Shown: positions 18,918 to 29,985, numbered from the stretch's first letter. The stretch is 64,000 nucleotides of DNA from Verrucomicrobiia bacterium (GCA_035946615.1 DASYZB010000132.1:36396-100395); one strand, 5' to 3'. The notes: generated by a model from the letters alone, not told the origin. Program-made: numbers and translations.

Positions 18918-20633
18918 CTAAAAGAGAAAATAGCGCTGAGCCAACGGCAGAACGCTTGCCGGCTCGCAAGCCAACAACTCACCATCCGCTTTAACCTCGT
19001 AGGTTTCAGGATCGACAGTAATGCGAGGCGTTGCGTCATTCCATTTCATTGCTTTTTTGCCGATGTTCCGGCAATCGCGAACGGCCTCGACGCGTTTGGT
19101 CAGGCCGTAGGTTGCGGGGACGCCCTTCTCCTCGCAAAGCCGGCTGACAAAACTCACTGAGATGGGAGATGCGGCCGAGCCGAAAGCGCCGAACATCGGA
19201 CGCATGAAGACAGGTTGGGGCGTCGGAATCGAGGCGTTCGGGTCGCCCATCTGAGACCAGGCGATTATCCCACCTTTAATGACCATCTCGGGTTTTGCGC
19301 CAAAGAAGCCGGGTTTCCAAAGAACGAGGTCGGCAAGTTTGCCGGTCTCGACAGACCCAACCAGATGGCCAATGCCATGCGAAATGGCGGGGTTAATGGT
19401 GTACTTGGACACGTAGCGCTTGATTCGAAGGTTGTCGTTGGACCCTGTTTCGCCTTCGAGACGGCCACGTTGTTGGCGCATCTTATTGGCCGTCTGCCAT
19501 GTCCGCGTAATGACCTCGCCGATGCGGCCCATGGCCTGCGAGTCCGAACTCATCATGCTGATTGCCCCGAGGTCATGGAGAATATCCTCCGCCGCGATGG
19601 TCTCGCCCCGTATCCGGCTTTCGGCAAAGGCGACATCTTCCGGGAGCTTTGGGTCGAGATGGTGACAGACCATCAGCATATCGAGGTGTTCATCTAGCGT
19701 GTTGACTGTAAAAGGGCGGGTAGGGTTCGTGGAACTGGGCAGAACGTTGGGTTCGCCGCAGATGCGAATAATATCCGGGGCATGGCCGCCGCCGGCGCCT
19801 TCCGAATGGTAGGTGTGAATCGTGCGGCCTTTGATAGCAGCTATGGTTGCATCGACAAACCCGGACTCATTGAGCGTGTCTGTGTGGATGGTCACCTGCA
19901 CGTCCTGCTCGTCAGCCACGCGCAGGCAGCAGTCAATGGCCGCGGGGGTTGTGCCCCAATCCTCGTGCAACTTCAGGCCGATGGCCCCGCCAAGAATCTG
20001 CTCAGGCAATCCCGCCGGCAAAGCCGTGTTCCCCTTGCCCGTAAACCCAAAGTTCAGAGGCAAAGCGTCGGTGGCTTGCAACATCATCCGCAGATGATTT
20101 GCGCCTGGCGTGCACGTCGTGGCGGAGGTGCCGGTCGCCGGGCCTGTCCCCCCACCGATCATCGTGGTCAGACCGGCGGAGATAGCTTCGAACACTTGTT
20201 GCGGGCAGATAAAATGAATGTGCGCGTCAATACCCCCGGCAGTGACGATGAGCCCTTCGCCTGCGATGACTTCTGTTGTGACACCGACGACCATGCCCAT
20301 GGTCACGCCGGCCATCACGTCCGGATTGCCCGCTTTGCCTATGCCCGAGATGAGGCCGTCTTTGAGGCCGATATCGGCTTTGTAAATGCCCGTGTAGTCC
20401 ACGACAAGCGCATTGGTTATCACGCAATCCAGCGCATCGGCCTGGGCGACCCCTGCGGCCTGGCCCATGCCTTCTCGCAGCACCTTGCCCCCGCCGAACT
20501 TGCACTCGTCCCCATAAACCGTGAAATCCCGTTCAACCTCCAACACCAGCGAAGTGTCCCCCAACTTGACCCGGTCGCCGGTGGTTGGCCCGAACATTTC
20601 TGCGTAATGCCGCCGATCAATCTGATGTGCCAT
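18918..20633 (-). CDS. ureC: Urease alpha subunit (catalytic)
   Basis: UreC hydrolyses urea to ammonia and carbamate at a two-nickel centre. The 571-residue length is typical. Visible active-site parts are the metal ligands in GIDAHIHFI, the carbamylated Lys in GLKLHEDWG, the His pair in HTDTLNESG and [15 protein letters not shown], and the mobile-flap His in MVCHHLD. The C-terminal [13 protein letters not shown] block is also standard. Nothing essential is missing, so the enzyme should be active once nickel is loaded. It starts 3 bp after ureAB and is followed by ureF after 43 bp. Confidence 0.98.
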   Translation of the reverse strand: MAHQIDRRHYAEMFGPTTGDRVKLGDTSLVLEVERDFTVYGDECKFGGGKVLREGMGQAAGVAQADALDCVITNALVVDYTGIYKADIGLKDGLISGIGKAGNPDVMAGVTMGMVVGVTTEVIAGEGLIVTAGGIDAHIHFICPQQVFEAISAGLTTMIGGGTGPATGTSATTCTPGANHLRMMLQATDALPLNFGFTGKGNTALPAGLPEQILGGAIGLKLHEDWGTTPAAIDCCLRVADEQDVQVTIHTDTLNESGFVDATIAAIKGRTIHTYHSEGAGGGHAPDIIRICGEPNVLPSSTNPTRPFTVNTLDEHLDMLMVCHHLDPKLPEDVAFAESRIRGETIAAEDILHDLGAISMMSSDSQAMGRIGEVITRTWQTANKMRQQRGRLEGETGSNDNLRIKRYVSKYTINPAISHGIGHLVGSVETGKLADLVLWKPGFFGAKPEMVIKGGIIAWSQMGDPNASIPTPQPVFMRPMFGAFGSAASPISVSFVSRLCEEKGVPATYGLTKRVEAVRDCRNIGKKAMKWNDATPRITVDPETYEVKADGELLACEPASVLPLAQRYFLF

Positions 20634-20636
20634 AAG

Positions 20637-21401
20637 CTATTCCTCCTGGTGGGCAAAGCCGCGTTCCGTTACCCGGCCCAATGCGGCCTTTTGGTTCTCT
20701 GCCGATACTGAACCCTCAGCCAGGTTATTGCCTCCATGAATAATCCGCCTCCCGGAAATCTCCACCAAGCGGACCGTTTTGGTCTCACCGGGCTCGAACC
20801 GGACGGCTGCCCCGGCGGGTATATCGAGGCGTTTGCCATAAGCCTTCAGCCGGTCGAACCGCAGGGAAGCATTCGTTTCGATAAAATGATAATGGCTGCC
20901 CACCTGCACGGGCCGGTCTCCGAGATTGGTCACTGTCAGGGTCACTGTTGGGCGGCCAGCGTTCAGGTCCAGCTTGCCCGGAGCTACTTCATACGCGCCC
21001 GGTTCGAGTTCGCCCTCCGCCGGAACGGATTCGAAGACCGAGGGAGGCGGAATCGGCAGGAAACTCCCGTGCAATGCCAGTTCGAGGTTCCCATTCTCCG
21101 AAGCAATAGGATGATGAACGGTGACAAGCTTTGTCCCGTCCGGAAACGTCCCCTCGACCTGCACCTCGCTGATGAGTGCTGGCACGCCGGCCATTACCTG
21201 GTTGCGCCCCAGAAGTCGTCTTCCTAAATCCATGAGTTCCGCCACTCGCTTTCCTTCGCGAATGAATTCGAGAAGTTGAGAGGCGATGAGGGCGACGGCC
21301 TCCGGATAGTTCAGGCGCAGACCGCGGGCGAGGCGTTTTTGGGCCAGAAAGCCGGCGTTATGGAGCAGGAGCTTGTCAATTTCGCGAGGGGAGAGGTGCA
21401 T
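20637..21401 (-). CDS. ureAB: Fused urease gamma-beta subunit
   Basis: One 254-residue frame holds both small urease subunits. Residues 1-100 are the gamma subunit ([47 protein letters not shown]). After a linker, residues ~135-245 are the beta subunit ([28 protein letters not shown] ending [13 protein letters not shown]). Separate ureA and ureB genes are usual; fusions are known in Helicobacter and several other groups. The product forms the (alpha-beta-gamma)3 scaffold with UreC, which follows 3 bp later. The preceding 162-bp gap to ureD is the largest inside the urease part of the operon. Confidence 0.95.
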   Translation of the reverse strand: MHLSPREIDKLLLHNAGFLAQKRLARGLRLNYPEAVALIASQLLEFIREGKRVAELMDLGRRLLGRNQVMAGVPALISEVQVEGTFPDGTKLVTVHHPIASENGNLELALHGSFLPIPPPSVFESVPAEGELEPGAYEVAPGKLDLNAGRPTVTLTVTNLGDRPVQVGSHYHFIETNASLRFDRLKAYGKRLDIPAGAAVRFEPGETKTVRLVEISGRRIIHGGNNLAEGSVSAENQKAALGRVTERGFAHQEE

Positions 21402-21563
21402 AGGGGACCCTGGGTGTGGAGTGTGAAGCGTCGAGCGTCGAGCTTAGGGCGTGGGCTGGATTGATCCTTAAAATGGCAGTTGAGCCGCCCTGCGGGCGCG
21501 ATGCAGAATCCTCTGGGATTGAAGAGTTCATCTTTCCGCGTTCGTTTGCCGTTCTTTGGCCTG

Positions 21564-22394
21564 CTACCATTTTCTAGCCCATGGGTCATCATGCAGAAAC
21601 TGCGGAACGAAGGAAAGCAGCCGCCGGACCTCGTGGCTGACGGCTTCGACGGACTCACCGGCGATGCGAATCAAGGAACCCTGGGTGATGGGGCTGGCGC
21701 TGCAGACCAGCGGCGCGTGGCGCGGCATTGGCAGGCGGGCGACCTCTTCCAATAAGCGGGCGCTCACAGCGGCAAGGGTGTCTCCAATCACCACCACCAA
21801 GGCGAGACAATTGAACCGCCCCATGCGATGAGAGGCCTCAAGCGGCCCGTCGGCAGGCTCCAACAGCAGCGAATCGAGCAGCACACGCGATTCTCCCAAA
21901 AAAATTTCATTCTGGCTGTGGAACCGGTCGAAGGCCCAGCGCTCCCCACGCGCTGCGCGGCCCGAACAGAGCCAATCGACCAACACCAACCCGCTTTTGG
22001 GTTGCAGATGAAACTCCTGGCGCTGCCGATAGCGCGATTGAGCAAAGGCTTGGACCGGGTCGGGCGCCAAAGCCAGGAGCGCCTCGCGGGCCAAGTGAGC
22101 CCTGAGATAATGGCTGCACGGCTGAGAATCTGGATTGCGATAAACCTTGGTTGATGCCTGGGTGCTCAAAAAACAGCGCGCTCCCTCCCCAACATTTAAC
22201 GTCAGGCTGATTTCGTCCCCGGCAACCAACCCCCCGCCAAAACTGCTCAAGCAGGCCCAAACACTCGGACCGCGAGGACGCGGAGTCAGGATTTTGAGGG
22301 GGCTGGTGGCCCAAACAGAAGTGGCCGTGCTTTGGCCGGCCGCTAATTCTACACTCAAATGGCCGGTGCCCGGCTGCAATTGGTCCAAGCTCAT
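21564..22394 (-). CDS. ureD: Urease accessory protein UreD (UreH)
   Basis: UreD binds apo-urease first and offers a channel for nickel from UreG. The 276-residue product has the family pattern GHLSVELAAGQSTATSVWATSPLKIL near the N-terminus, the FGGGLVAGDEISLTLNVGEGA segment and FLSTQASTKVYR, all typical of UreD. The ATG at 22394 overlaps the urtE stop codon (ATGA), so transporter and urease genes are translationally coupled. The frame is open further upstream but would enter urtE. In many operons ureD comes directly before ureA, as here. Confidence 0.92.
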   Translation of the reverse strand: MSLDQLQPGTGHLSVELAAGQSTATSVWATSPLKILTPRPRGPSVWACLSSFGGGLVAGDEISLTLNVGEGARCFLSTQASTKVYRNPDSQPCSHYLRAHLAREALLALAPDPVQAFAQSRYRQRQEFHLQPKSGLVLVDWLCSGRAARGERWAFDRFHSQNEIFLGESRVLLDSLLLEPADGPLEASHRMGRFNCLALVVVIGDTLAAVSARLLEEVARLPMPRHAPLVCSASPITQGSLIRIAGESVEAVSHEVRRLLSFVPQFLHDDPWARKW

Positions 22395-23104
22395 ACCGTC
22401 AAGTATTGCTTCACAAGATTTTGATTCAAGTCTGCTATGGCCCCTTCGGCGGCAATCGCGCCGCGGTCCATGACATAAAAGTAATCGGCGACGCTGAGGC
22501 AAAAATCCAGGTACTGCTCGACCAAAAGGATGCTCATTTGACCTTCCTTTTTAATCTTCAGCAGCGTCTCACCTATGTGGTCGATTATGTTGGGCTGGAT
22601 GCCTTCGGTCGGTTCATCCAGTAGCAGCACCTTTGGGGCGGTCAGCAAGGCGCGCGCGATAGCCAACTGTTGCTGCTGTCCGCCGCTGAGGACCCCGCCC
22701 TTTCGTTTGAGCATGGTCTTAAGAATCGGGAAAAGTTCGAGGATCCGGTGCACCTGGCCGTTGGCCGTTGCGCCGTGCGCCACGAGGCTAATCCGCAGGT
22801 TTTCCCACACCGTCAGGTTCGGAAAAATATCGCGGCCTTGCGGCACGTATCCAAGCCCTTGGCGGGCGCGTTCGTCGGGGCGCAAGCCGTTGAGCAGCCG
22901 GTCGCCCAAACGGATATTGCCGCTCATTGGTTTGAGCAGGCCAGTCACGCATTTGAGGGTGGTGGTTTTGCCAACGCCATTGCGACCCATCAAGCAAACG
23001 ACCTGGCCTTGCGGAATGGACAGCGAAACATTACGCAGGATTTGTGACCCTTCATAGGCAGCGTTGAGCTGGGAGAGCGTGAGGATGTCCGGCGCGGCAT
23101 TCAC
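22391..23104 (-). CDS. urtE: Urea ABC transporter ATP-binding protein UrtE
   Basis: This is the second ATPase of the high-affinity urea importer, LivF-like. The 237-residue product has Walker A GRNGVGKTTT, Q-loop in GYVPQGRDIFP, signature LSGGQQQQLAIARAL and Walker B VLLLDEPTEGIQP followed by the H-loop region. GTG at 23104 is chosen because it overlaps the urtD stop (GTGA) and gives a normal-length N-terminus; a longer frame exists but lies inside urtD. The 3' end overlaps the ureD start by 4 bp. Confidence 0.93.
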   Translation of the reverse strand: MNAAPDILTLSQLNAAYEGSQILRNVSLSIPQGQVVCLMGRNGVGKTTTLKCVTGLLKPMSGNIRLGDRLLNGLRPDERARQGLGYVPQGRDIFPNLTVWENLRISLVAHGATANGQVHRILELFPILKTMLKRKGGVLSGGQQQQLAIARALLTAPKVLLLDEPTEGIQPNIIDHIGETLLKIKKEGQMSILLVEQYLDFCLSVADYFYVMDRGAIAAEGAIADLNQNLVKQYLTV

Positions 23105-23877
23105 AGTTGGCGTTTCGGCTCGTGTTTGCGGCCCAGGTAAACCTCGATGACCCTTTCGTCGTTTTGCACCTCCTCGACCGAGCCTTCGCAAAGAACGGAG
23201 CCCTGGTGGAGCACCGTGACCTTTCGGGCGATTTGGCGGACGAATGCCATGTCATGCTCGATGACGATGAGGCTATGGTGGGCGGCCAGGTTGACCAGCA
23301 GTTCGCCCGTGCGGACCGTTTCGTCATCGCTCATCCCGGCCGTCGGTTCATCGACCAGCAGCAGCCTGGGGTCCTGGGCCAGGAGCATGCCAATTTCGAG
23401 CCATTGCTTTTGGCCATGGGCCAATGCTCCGGCCCGCCAGTGCTGGCGGTCAGCCAGACCTACCGTTTCGAGGACCTGTTGGATGCGTTCACGCTGAGCC
23501 GGGGTGACCCTTGAGAACAGCGCCTCCCAAACGCTCCGCTTGCTCGGGAGCGACAGCAGGATGTTTTCAAACACCGTGTGCTCGACATAAACCGACGGGG
23601 TTTGAAATTTGCGCCCGATCCCCAACCGGTTGATCTGATATTCATTGAGCCGCGTCAGGTCGGTGTCCCTGCCAAATTCGATTTTGCCCGAATCGGGCCG
23701 TGTGCGGCCAGAGATCAAATCGAGCATGGTGCTTTTGCCGGCGCCGTTTGGGCCGATGATGACGCGCAGCTCGCCGGCATCCATGTAAAAGTTCAATTCG
23801 GAAATGGCCTTGAACCCGTCAAAGGTTTTGTTCACGCCTTCGAGCATCAGGATGAACTCTTTGCGCTGCGCGCTCAT
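23101..23877 (-). CDS. urtD: Urea ABC transporter ATP-binding protein UrtD
   Basis: This LivG-like ATPase pairs with UrtE beneath the UrtB/UrtC permease. The 258-residue product shows Walker [10 protein letters not shown], the Q-loop near RKFQTPSVY, Walker [16 protein letters not shown] and the [10 protein letters not shown]-loop. In place of a canonical LSGG it has [14 protein letters not shown], which is usual for UrtD proteins. The start overlaps the urtC stop (ATGA) and the end overlaps urtE, so expression is tightly coupled. Confidence 0.94.
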   Translation of the reverse strand: MSAQRKEFILMLEGVNKTFDGFKAISELNFYMDAGELRVIIGPNGAGKSTMLDLISGRTRPDSGKIEFGRDTDLTRLNEYQINRLGIGRKFQTPSVYVEHTVFENILLSLPSKRSVWEALFSRVTPAQRERIQQVLETVGLADRQHWRAGALAHGQKQWLEIGMLLAQDPRLLLVDEPTAGMSDDETVRTGELLVNLAAHHSLIVIEHDMAFVRQIARKVTVLHQGSVLCEGSVEEVQNDERVIEVYLGRKHEPKRQL

Positions 23878-25031
23878 TCGCTTTTGACGAGGGTTTCGCT
23901 GGGCTTGGCCGCAGGTGCTGGTTGCGGGGTGGGTTCAAGCTTGCCACGAAAATGGCGGCGGAGCGATTTCAACTGTCCGGGCAGGCCAACGATTCCTTTG
24001 GGCATGAAAACGGTCACGAAAACAAACAGAGCGCCCAGGATCAGCAGCCACATATCCGGGAAGGCGCGGGTGGTCCAGCTCTTGAGGGCATTGACACCAA
24101 TCGCACCCAGGATGGGACCAATCAATGTGCCGCGCCCACCGACGGCGACCCAGACAACCGCTTCGAGCGATTTATCAGGGGCCATCTCGCTGGGATTGAT
24201 AATGCCGACCTGGGGGACGTACAGCATGCCCCCGAGCGCGCCAATGACTGCGCAAAGAACGAATACAAACAGCTTGTAGTTGGCAGCGGCGTACCCACTG
24301 AACAACACACGGTCTTCCCGGTCACGAATGGCCTGCTGGACCAGGCCGAATCGGGTTTGGCTCAACCAGCGGCATCCAATATAAACCAGCGCCAATAGAA
24401 GGGCCGTGGCGATATAAAGGCCCCGCTGAGTGGCCGGCTCGCGTAGATCGTGGCCAAGGAGGAATTTGAAATCAGTAAACCCATTGTTCCCGCCCATCAA
24501 GAGGCTATTGCGGAAAAACAGCAAACAGGCGGCGTAGGTGAGGGCCTGGGTCAAAATGGAGAAGTAAACGCCACGAATGCGGGAACGAAAGGCGAGATAG
24601 CCGAAAATCAGGGCCAGCAGACCCGGCACCACCACGACCATCAGCAGGGCGAAAGCAAAGCTCCCGAAGGGCCGCCAGAAAGGGGGCAAATTATGCCAGC
24701 CCAAAAAGACGAGAAAATCGGGGATAGGCTGATGGTACTGCCCGAGGTCGCCGATCATGCGCATGAGGTGCATGCCCATCATGTAGCCGCCCAAGGTGAA
24801 GAAAAGGGCCTGGCCCAGGCTCAGCAAACCGGTATAACCCCAAAGGACATCGACGCTGATAGCCAGGACGGCGTAACAAAGGTACTTGCCGTAAAGGTTG
24901 ATGCTGAAATCGCTGACATGCAAAAAGCTGCCGGCGGATGTGAAAGCATTGAGGGCCGGCAGCACAATGATTAAGACGATGGCCGCGATAGCCAGGGCAC
25001 ATTTTGATGATTTGCTGGCGGTGCCCCACAT
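23874..25031 (-). CDS. urtC: Urea ABC transporter permease UrtC
   Basis: This LivM-like inner-membrane permease has 385 residues and about nine to ten hydrophobic segments. Family landmarks include the [15 protein letters not shown] region and the EAA-type coupling segment around [14 protein letters not shown]. The ATG at 25031 ([10 protein letters not shown]) lies 4 bp after urtB and gives a normal N-terminus; an upstream in-frame ATG at 25106 would fall inside urtB and adds 25 unlikely residues. The C-terminal tail is Pro/Ala-rich. Confidence 0.93.
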   Translation of the reverse strand: MWGTASKSSKCALAIAAIVLIIVLPALNAFTSAGSFLHVSDFSINLYGKYLCYAVLAISVDVLWGYTGLLSLGQALFFTLGGYMMGMHLMRMIGDLGQYHQPIPDFLVFLGWHNLPPFWRPFGSFAFALLMVVVVPGLLALIFGYLAFRSRIRGVYFSILTQALTYAACLLFFRNSLLMGGNNGFTDFKFLLGHDLREPATQRGLYIATALLLALVYIGCRWLSQTRFGLVQQAIRDREDRVLFSGYAAANYKLFVFVLCAVIGALGGMLYVPQVGIINPSEMAPDKSLEAVVWVAVGGRGTLIGPILGAIGVNALKSWTTRAFPDMWLLILGALFVFVTVFMPKGIVGLPGQLKSLRRHFRGKLEPTPQPAPAAKPSETLVKSE

Positions 25032-25035
25032 ACTG

Positions 25036-26784
25036 TCAATCGAGGCTGCGACTACGGCTGCTGAATAAACCGCCTGGCTTCCACTGTAAGAACAGGATGA
25101 TGGCAATCAGCACAACGATCTTGCCCGTAACCGGCGAGCCGGTGGTTTGTTGGAGCACCTGGTCGGCAGTGCCGATGCCCAGAGCGGAATAGACCGTGCC
25201 GACGATGCTGCCGATCCCGCCAAGGACCACCGTCATGAAACTATCCACGATATACGTTTGCCCAAGACTGGGGCCGACGTTGCCGATTTGCGATAGGAAC
25301 GCCCCCGCCAGTCCGGCCAGGCCGGAGCCAAAGGCGAAGGTCACCATGTTAATGCGGCTGGTGCGCACGCCCAGGCAAGCGGCCATACCCCGATTTTGCA
25401 TCACAGCCCGAATCAGCAAACCCAGGGGGGTCTTGGTCAACAGGAGCCACGTCCCGATGACAATGACAACGGCAAAGCAGATCACGAATACCCGGTTATA
25501 ACCGAAGTTAAGGTCGCCAATGGAGAAATGGCCCAGAAGCCAGGACGGGGAATTGACCTGAACATTGTTAGCGCCGAATACCATGCGGAAACACTGTTGC
25601 ATAACCAGTGAGATTCCCCAAGTGGCCAGCAGCGATTCCAAAGGGCGGCGATACAGGAACCGGATCACCGTCCGTTCGATGAGAAGCCCCGCCAGGGCGG
25701 CGGTGACAAAGCTCAATGGGATAGCGAAGAGGAAATAGCTCTCATAAAGCCATCCAGAGGCGTTTAGGCCCGGAAGATGCATGCCGAAGCCGATCGGTCT
25801 GCCTGCAAAACTGAATGGCAAGATAATAGAGAATCCGAAGCCGGCGCCGAACAGGTTCTGGACGACGTAACAGGCGTAGGACCCGACGGCAATCATCTCG
25901 CCATGAGCCATGTTGATGATGCCCATCAGCCCAAAGGTGATCGCCAGCCCAAGCGCTACCACCAGCAGAATCGAGCCGAGGCTCATTCCATGAAAGATGG
26001 TGCCAAGAAAGTTGAGCCACCAAATGTGTTCCTGGATTGCGTGGATGGCCTGCCTGGCGGACCGGGCGACATCAGGCGGGCAATTCGGCGCCGATGCCAG
26101 GCTCGTGAGAGTATCGAGGGCGCCCATGGCCTGAAGATGCTCCAGTTGCTGAACGGCTTTGAGTTGTACTTTGGGGTCGGTATCAACGAGTTGAAGCAGA
26201 GCGATAGCTTCTCGAATGCCCTTCCTGACCTGAGAATTTTTTTCTTTTGGGAGCTTGGCCTCCAGGACCGGGATATACCGGGGCTTGCGCGAATTGCCCA
26301 GCTTCAAAATTGCCGAGTGCCGGGCCTCAGGCTCAGGGTCTGACAAGGCCAGGGCATCGAGGGTCTGCTGAATAGCGCTGCGCAGACGCATATCCGTGTC
26401 CGCTGTATTCAAATCGTTGTCGCCGAAGCGAAGTTCAGCGCCTTTGGCATCCTTCAGGTAAGTCCCGTCATCAACGCGGATGGCGCGCTTTTTGCCATTG
26501 GCATCCTCAGCGTCCTCAAGCAGCACCGGGACTTTGGAACCGTCCGGCGCGACATACAGGTAAACTCCGTCGCGGTTCCAGAGGTTCAAAACATCCGCGG
26601 CTACCTTCGAGCCGGACCCGGCCAATTCGCTGAGGAGTTTTTGCTGGTCCTGCCCTTGGCTCAGGATGGCTTGGTCGAGCTTGTGCCGGACGGCAGAGGC
26701 CTCCTCGCTGGCGGAGTCACGGGCGAGCGCGCACGAGAAAAGGCCCAGTGACAGCCAAACCAGCCATGTCAGACCACGCTTCAT
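25036..26784 (-). CDS. urtB: Urea ABC transporter permease UrtB with long periplasmic N-terminal region
   Basis: This LivH-like permease forms the membrane channel with UrtC. The 582-residue product has a signal peptide (residues 1-21), a soluble region of about 240 residues with HEAT-like helices ([30 protein letters not shown]), and then eight or so membrane segments. The permease part starts near [25 protein letters not shown] and includes INMAHGEMI and [20 protein letters not shown]. An N-terminal extension of this sort is known in many bacterial UrtB proteins; its role is unclear but it could meet UrtA in the periplasm. Confidence 0.94.
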   Translation of the reverse strand: MKRGLTWLVWLSLGLFSCALARDSASEEASAVRHKLDQAILSQGQDQQKLLSELAGSGSKVAADVLNLWNRDGVYLYVAPDGSKVPVLLEDAEDANGKKRAIRVDDGTYLKDAKGAELRFGDNDLNTADTDMRLRSAIQQTLDALALSDPEPEARHSAILKLGNSRKPRYIPVLEAKLPKEKNSQVRKGIREAIALLQLVDTDPKVQLKAVQQLEHLQAMGALDTLTSLASAPNCPPDVARSARQAIHAIQEHIWWLNFLGTIFHGMSLGSILLVVALGLAITFGLMGIINMAHGEMIAVGSYACYVVQNLFGAGFGFSIILPFSFAGRPIGFGMHLPGLNASGWLYESYFLFAIPLSFVTAALAGLLIERTVIRFLYRRPLESLLATWGISLVMQQCFRMVFGANNVQVNSPSWLLGHFSIGDLNFGYNRVFVICFAVVIVIGTWLLLTKTPLGLLIRAVMQNRGMAACLGVRTSRINMVTFAFGSGLAGLAGAFLSQIGNVGPSLGQTYIVDSFMTVVLGGIGSIVGTVYSALGIGTADQVLQQTTGSPVTGKIVVLIAIILFLQWKPGGLFSSRSRSLD

Positions 26785-26795
26785 AAATAGATTAA

Positions 26796-26821
26796 GGGGC
26801 GGAGCATCGACGCTCCGCCCC
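26796..26821 (-). terminator. Hairpin between urtA and urtB (attenuator or mRNA-stabilising stem)
   Basis: A perfect 10-bp stem (GGGGCGGAGC and its complement) with a 6-base loop lies in the 66-bp urtA-urtB gap. Read on the minus strand it is followed by TTAATCTATTT rather than an uninterrupted U-run, so termination would be partial. This would leave more porin/urtA mRNA than permease mRNA, a common pattern for binding-protein operons. Confidence 0.6.
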
Positions 26822-26850
26822 GTTGTCGAAACTCAGGCAGCAGCAGACGG

Positions 26851-28140
26851 TCACTTATTCAAGGCTGTCAGTTTTTGATCCAATCCATTGAGCAGGAACG
26901 GTTCGCCAAAAACCTGGTCATACGATTTCAGAATTTTGAACTGCCCGTTGGCGCGGGTCTCGCCGATATAAACGTTTTTTGTCGCATGGTGGTTCTTCTG
27001 GATAGTAATCTTTCCGCCCGGACCGTCAAAACTTATTTCGCCGCTTTCGAGGGTCTTACGGACCTTGTCCACGTCGAAGCTGCCGGCCTTTTCCGCTGCC
27101 GCCTTCCAAAGATAAGCGCCGTCGTATGAAAGCACCATCGGGCTGTCCACCGCCCGGTTCTCTTTCACGACGCCCGGGTGGTTTTCTTCCTTTAGCCACG
27201 TATTCCAGCGGGCTAGAAAATGCTTGTTCTCGGGCGTTTTGAGGGACATGAAGTAAGTCCAGCAACCCAGCTCGCCCACGAGGTCTTTGGTGGGCAGGGA
27301 GCGCAGCTCATCTTCCGCCAGGCTGAATGAAACGACCGGGCAATCCGCCGGGGTGAGCCCCGCAGCAGCCACTTCCTTGAAGAACGGGACGTTCGAGTCA
27401 CCGTTGATGGTGTTGATCACGCACGCGTCGCCGCTGGCGGCAAACTGCTTAATCTCGGCAACGATTTGCTGATAATCCGTGTGTCCGAAGGGGGTGTATT
27501 TGCCGGCCGAAATCACCTTTCCGGAATCATCTTTGCGCAACCCGCCGCCGATGTCCTCGAGCCGGATTCCGTGCAGCAACAAATATTTATAAAGGATCAA
27601 ATTTGTCGTTTGGGGATAAACGTAGTCCGTCCCGATTAGATAGAATTTCTTCTTGCCCTGCGCCAGCAGGTAATCGATTGCCGGAGTCGCCTGTTGGTTG
27701 ACGGCTTCCGCCGTGTAGAAAATGTTCTTGGACAGCTCTTCACCTTCGTATTGGACCGGGTAAAAGAGAAGGCCGTTGTCCTTTTCAAAGACCGGAAGAA
27801 CGGATTTGCGGCTGACTGAGGTCCAGCAACCGAAAACGACGGCAACTTTGTCTTCTTCCAGGAGTTGTTTGGCTTTCTCGGCAAACAACGGCCAGTTGGA
27901 AGCGCCATCGACAATGACTGGCTCGATCGTATAGCTCTTATCGCCAATCTTGATGCCGCCCGCCTTGTTGATTTCATCGAATGCGAATAGCAACGAGTCG
28001 CGCAACGAGGTTTCGCTAATGGCCATCGTCCCGCTGAGGGAATGGAGTATGCCGACTTTGATGGTTTCGGCGGAGCTGGAGATTGGCGTTTGAGCCAAGG
28101 CCAGCGCGCCGATGAGCAGACTAAACAGGTATTTTTTCAT
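26851..28140 (-). CDS. urtA: Urea ABC transporter substrate-binding protein UrtA
   Basis: The 429-residue periplasmic binding protein has a signal peptide ([16 protein letters not shown], cleavage near residue 24) and the type-I solute-binding fold of the LivK/UrtA/FmdD family. Typical UrtA motifs are [54 protein letters not shown] and DYVYPQTTN, matching amide/urea-binding members rather than amino-acid ones. It captures urea outside the inner membrane and hands it to UrtBC. It follows the porin gene by 40 bp and precedes urtB across a hairpin. Confidence 0.95.
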   Translation of the reverse strand: MKKYLFSLLIGALALAQTPISSSAETIKVGILHSLSGTMAISETSLRDSLLFAFDEINKAGGIKIGDKSYTIEPVIVDGASNWPLFAEKAKQLLEEDKVAVVFGCWTSVSRKSVLPVFEKDNGLLFYPVQYEGEELSKNIFYTAEAVNQQATPAIDYLLAQGKKKFYLIGTDYVYPQTTNLILYKYLLLHGIRLEDIGGGLRKDDSGKVISAGKYTPFGHTDYQQIVAEIKQFAASGDACVINTINGDSNVPFFKEVAAAGLTPADCPVVSFSLAEDELRSLPTKDLVGELGCWTYFMSLKTPENKHFLARWNTWLKEENHPGVVKENRAVDSPMVLSYDGAYLWKAAAEKAGSFDVDKVRKTLESGEISFDGPGGKITIQKNHHATKNVYIGETRANGQFKILKSYDQVFGEPFLLNGLDQKLTALNK

Positions 28141-28180
28141 GCTTTCTTTTTAAATGTGGTTGGTTCGAATTGTTTTGGAT

Positions 28181-29512
28181 TTAAAACAGGTAAGAGACGC
28201 CCGCCCCGTAAACGATGCGGTTTTGTTTGCCGGGAACGAAACCGCCGGCCCAGGAGGTATGGTCAAAACGGATTTCCGGCTGAATCTTGATTGTTGGGAC
28301 GGGTCTGTAGTTAAGGGTCAGGGCGACGCTCGACAGGTCCTGACCAGTGCCCAGCGGGTTGAGGAATCCCAAAGGACCGCCAACACCCCCAGCGGAGGCA
28401 TCGACGCCGTCTTTATCGCTCAGAAACTCAGCGCGCAGCGCCAAGCCGACTTTCTTGGTGAAATCGTAAGTTGTCCAAAGGCCCGTGGACCAGACCGGCG
28501 CATCCCCGGGGACTGCGTAACTGGCAGGATTGTGGAAGTTAAAGTAGTCCAATTCGGTGCCGAAACCCAACTGCTCGGTCGCCTGCCATCCGGCCAGGAG
28601 CGAGCCACCCCAGTCCGATTGCAAATAAGGCGCGCCCTCACGCCCCCCAAACCCGATCAGGTTAAACCAAAGATTCTTCATTGGGGTGAAGTTGAGCGAA
28701 CCCATGTACGTCTTCGAAGAGCCGTTGGAAAACTCGCCGGCATACAGGCCGTTTTGCACCCGGAATTTTGCGTTGAGCCAATCTGTTAAATTGTAGCCGA
28801 GCTGGATACCCGCCGCCGGTGGATTGCCGGTAAAATACCATTGGTAACCTTGCGAGAAGTTGGCATTCACTGCCCCGCCGTCGCCCGATTCATAGTTGAG
28901 GAGCGAGATGAGTTCGCCGATTCGCACGTCCAAACCCGTTCCGATAGGGATGTTCAGTTCCACGAAGGCCTCCCGCACCAAGTCAAAGCCGACGGACGAG
29001 CTCGAGGAGTTGACGTACGGGGCGTTCTGGCCGGCGATGAGCGAGACACGGTAGCCCGCATCGAATTTATCCCCGTTGTTCTGCACCTGCGGGCTGGCGA
29101 GGGTGATCTTCACCGCATTGAGCGTGAACGAATCGTTCCTTCGGTTCCAAAGATAGCCCGGAATTTCATTCCCTGGTGGCTCGCTCGAGTCGTGAAAGAA
29201 GGAGGTCGTCACAAACCCGCTTAGAGTGATATCGCTCAAGGCGGAGACCGGCGGGTCAGCGGGTTTGGTCCCGCTGGGCAGCAATCCCTCTTTTTGAGCC
29301 AGAGCTTCGAGCGTATCGAGCCGCTTTTTCAAGTCCTGGTTTTCTTTTTCGAGGTTTTCGAGCCGGTTCGTGCTTAAGTTGGATGGGGCGGTCTGCTGGC
29401 CGTGCAGCAGGGCGGTGCCGCCCACTGCCAACCCCAGGCACACCCCTGCGGCTTTAATGTGTTTAGTTCCCTTGGTTCCTTGCCTCATAGGTATTCGATA
29501 GGATTTGGTCAT
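28181..29512 (-). CDS. Outer-membrane porin-like beta-barrel, first gene of the urea operon
   Basis: The 443-residue product has a signal peptide (Ala/Gly-rich core, cleavage after about residue 39), a short coiled-coil segment (NRLENLEKENQDLKKRLDTLEAL) and then alternating beta-strand sequence to a C-terminal Tyr-Leu-Phe. This matches the coiled-coil-plus-barrel design of several outer-membrane porins, in which the coil contacts peptidoglycan. It lies 40 bp before urtA on the same strand, so it probably lets urea or short amides cross the outer membrane. ATG 29512 is used; ATG 29488 inside it (MRQGTKG) is an alternative giving a tidier signal peptide. Substrate specificity is inferred only from position. 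Confidence 0.82.
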   Translation of the reverse strand: MTKSYRIPMRQGTKGTKHIKAAGVCLGLAVGGTALLHGQQTAPSNLSTNRLENLEKENQDLKKRLDTLEALAQKEGLLPSGTKPADPPVSALSDITLSGFVTTSFFHDSSEPPGNEIPGYLWNRRNDSFTLNAVKITLASPQVQNNGDKFDAGYRVSLIAGQNAPYVNSSSSSVGFDLVREAFVELNIPIGTGLDVRIGELISLLNYESGDGGAVNANFSQGYQWYFTGNPPAAGIQLGYNLTDWLNAKFRVQNGLYAGEFSNGSSKTYMGSLNFTPMKNLWFNLIGFGGREGAPYLQSDWGGSLLAGWQATEQLGFGTELDYFNFHNPASYAVPGDAPVWSTGLWTTYDFTKKVGLALRAEFLSDKDGVDASAGGVGGPLGFLNPLGTGQDLSSVALTLNYRPVPTIKIQPEIRFDHTSWAGGFVPGKQNRIVYGAGVSYLF

Positions 29513-29985
29513 TTTTGTGTCTCGCAGAGTTCACCCGCCGGTTCACAAACCACGCCCATCCCACTAATGGACTTACGGTTTTAACGAGCGATCTAACGAG
29601 CTTTGTCCAACCCTGAGCAGCCGAGATGCCATAGGGGAAAACGCCGCGCCTCCACGCGAAAATTCCTCAAACGAGCCAACCATTTTCCGCAGACTAAAAA
29701 CGCATCATTCGCCCGGTTTTACCGTATGATCTTCAGCGTGCGCCAAAGCGCAAAAATTCGAGCCGCACGCATGGCGAAGGTCAGGCAGGCACCGACAATG
29801 TGGCGCGTTGCCTTGTTGCGTTTTGACCAATCTGAGCAAAAGAATAATTGGGCCGAACTTTGTCCCCCGGCACATCTAAAAGGGAATTCTCACCACTGAA
29901 TTTGAGGAGACTGTGAAGATGTTTTTCAGCGTTAGGATGCATCCAGGGTGAAATTTTGGCATCCCAATTGCTGTCACAGGTTTGG
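29513..29985 (+). other. Divergent intergenic region between the urea operon and a winged-helix gene
   Basis: This 473-bp stretch has no convincing gene; a 98-codon frame at 29603 lacks protein-like composition. It should hold the promoter of the porin-urt-ure operon (leftward) and of the small gene at 29986 (rightward). I see no clear sigma-54 or NtcA-like palindrome, although nitrogen control of the urea genes would be expected. Confidence 0.5.

Noticed and set aside
25036..26784. The long N-terminal region of UrtB as a possible fusion of unknown type
   Set aside because: Extended UrtB N-termini are known in many bacteria, so it is not unusual by itself.
29800..29820. A sigma-54-like TGGCGCG in the urea operon upstream region
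   Set aside because: The distance to the next TTGC is 5 bases too long and it points away from the operon.
29603..29899. A 98-codon frame in the divergent intergenic region
   Set aside because: Composition is random-looking, no motif or start signal, no neighbour in operon distance.
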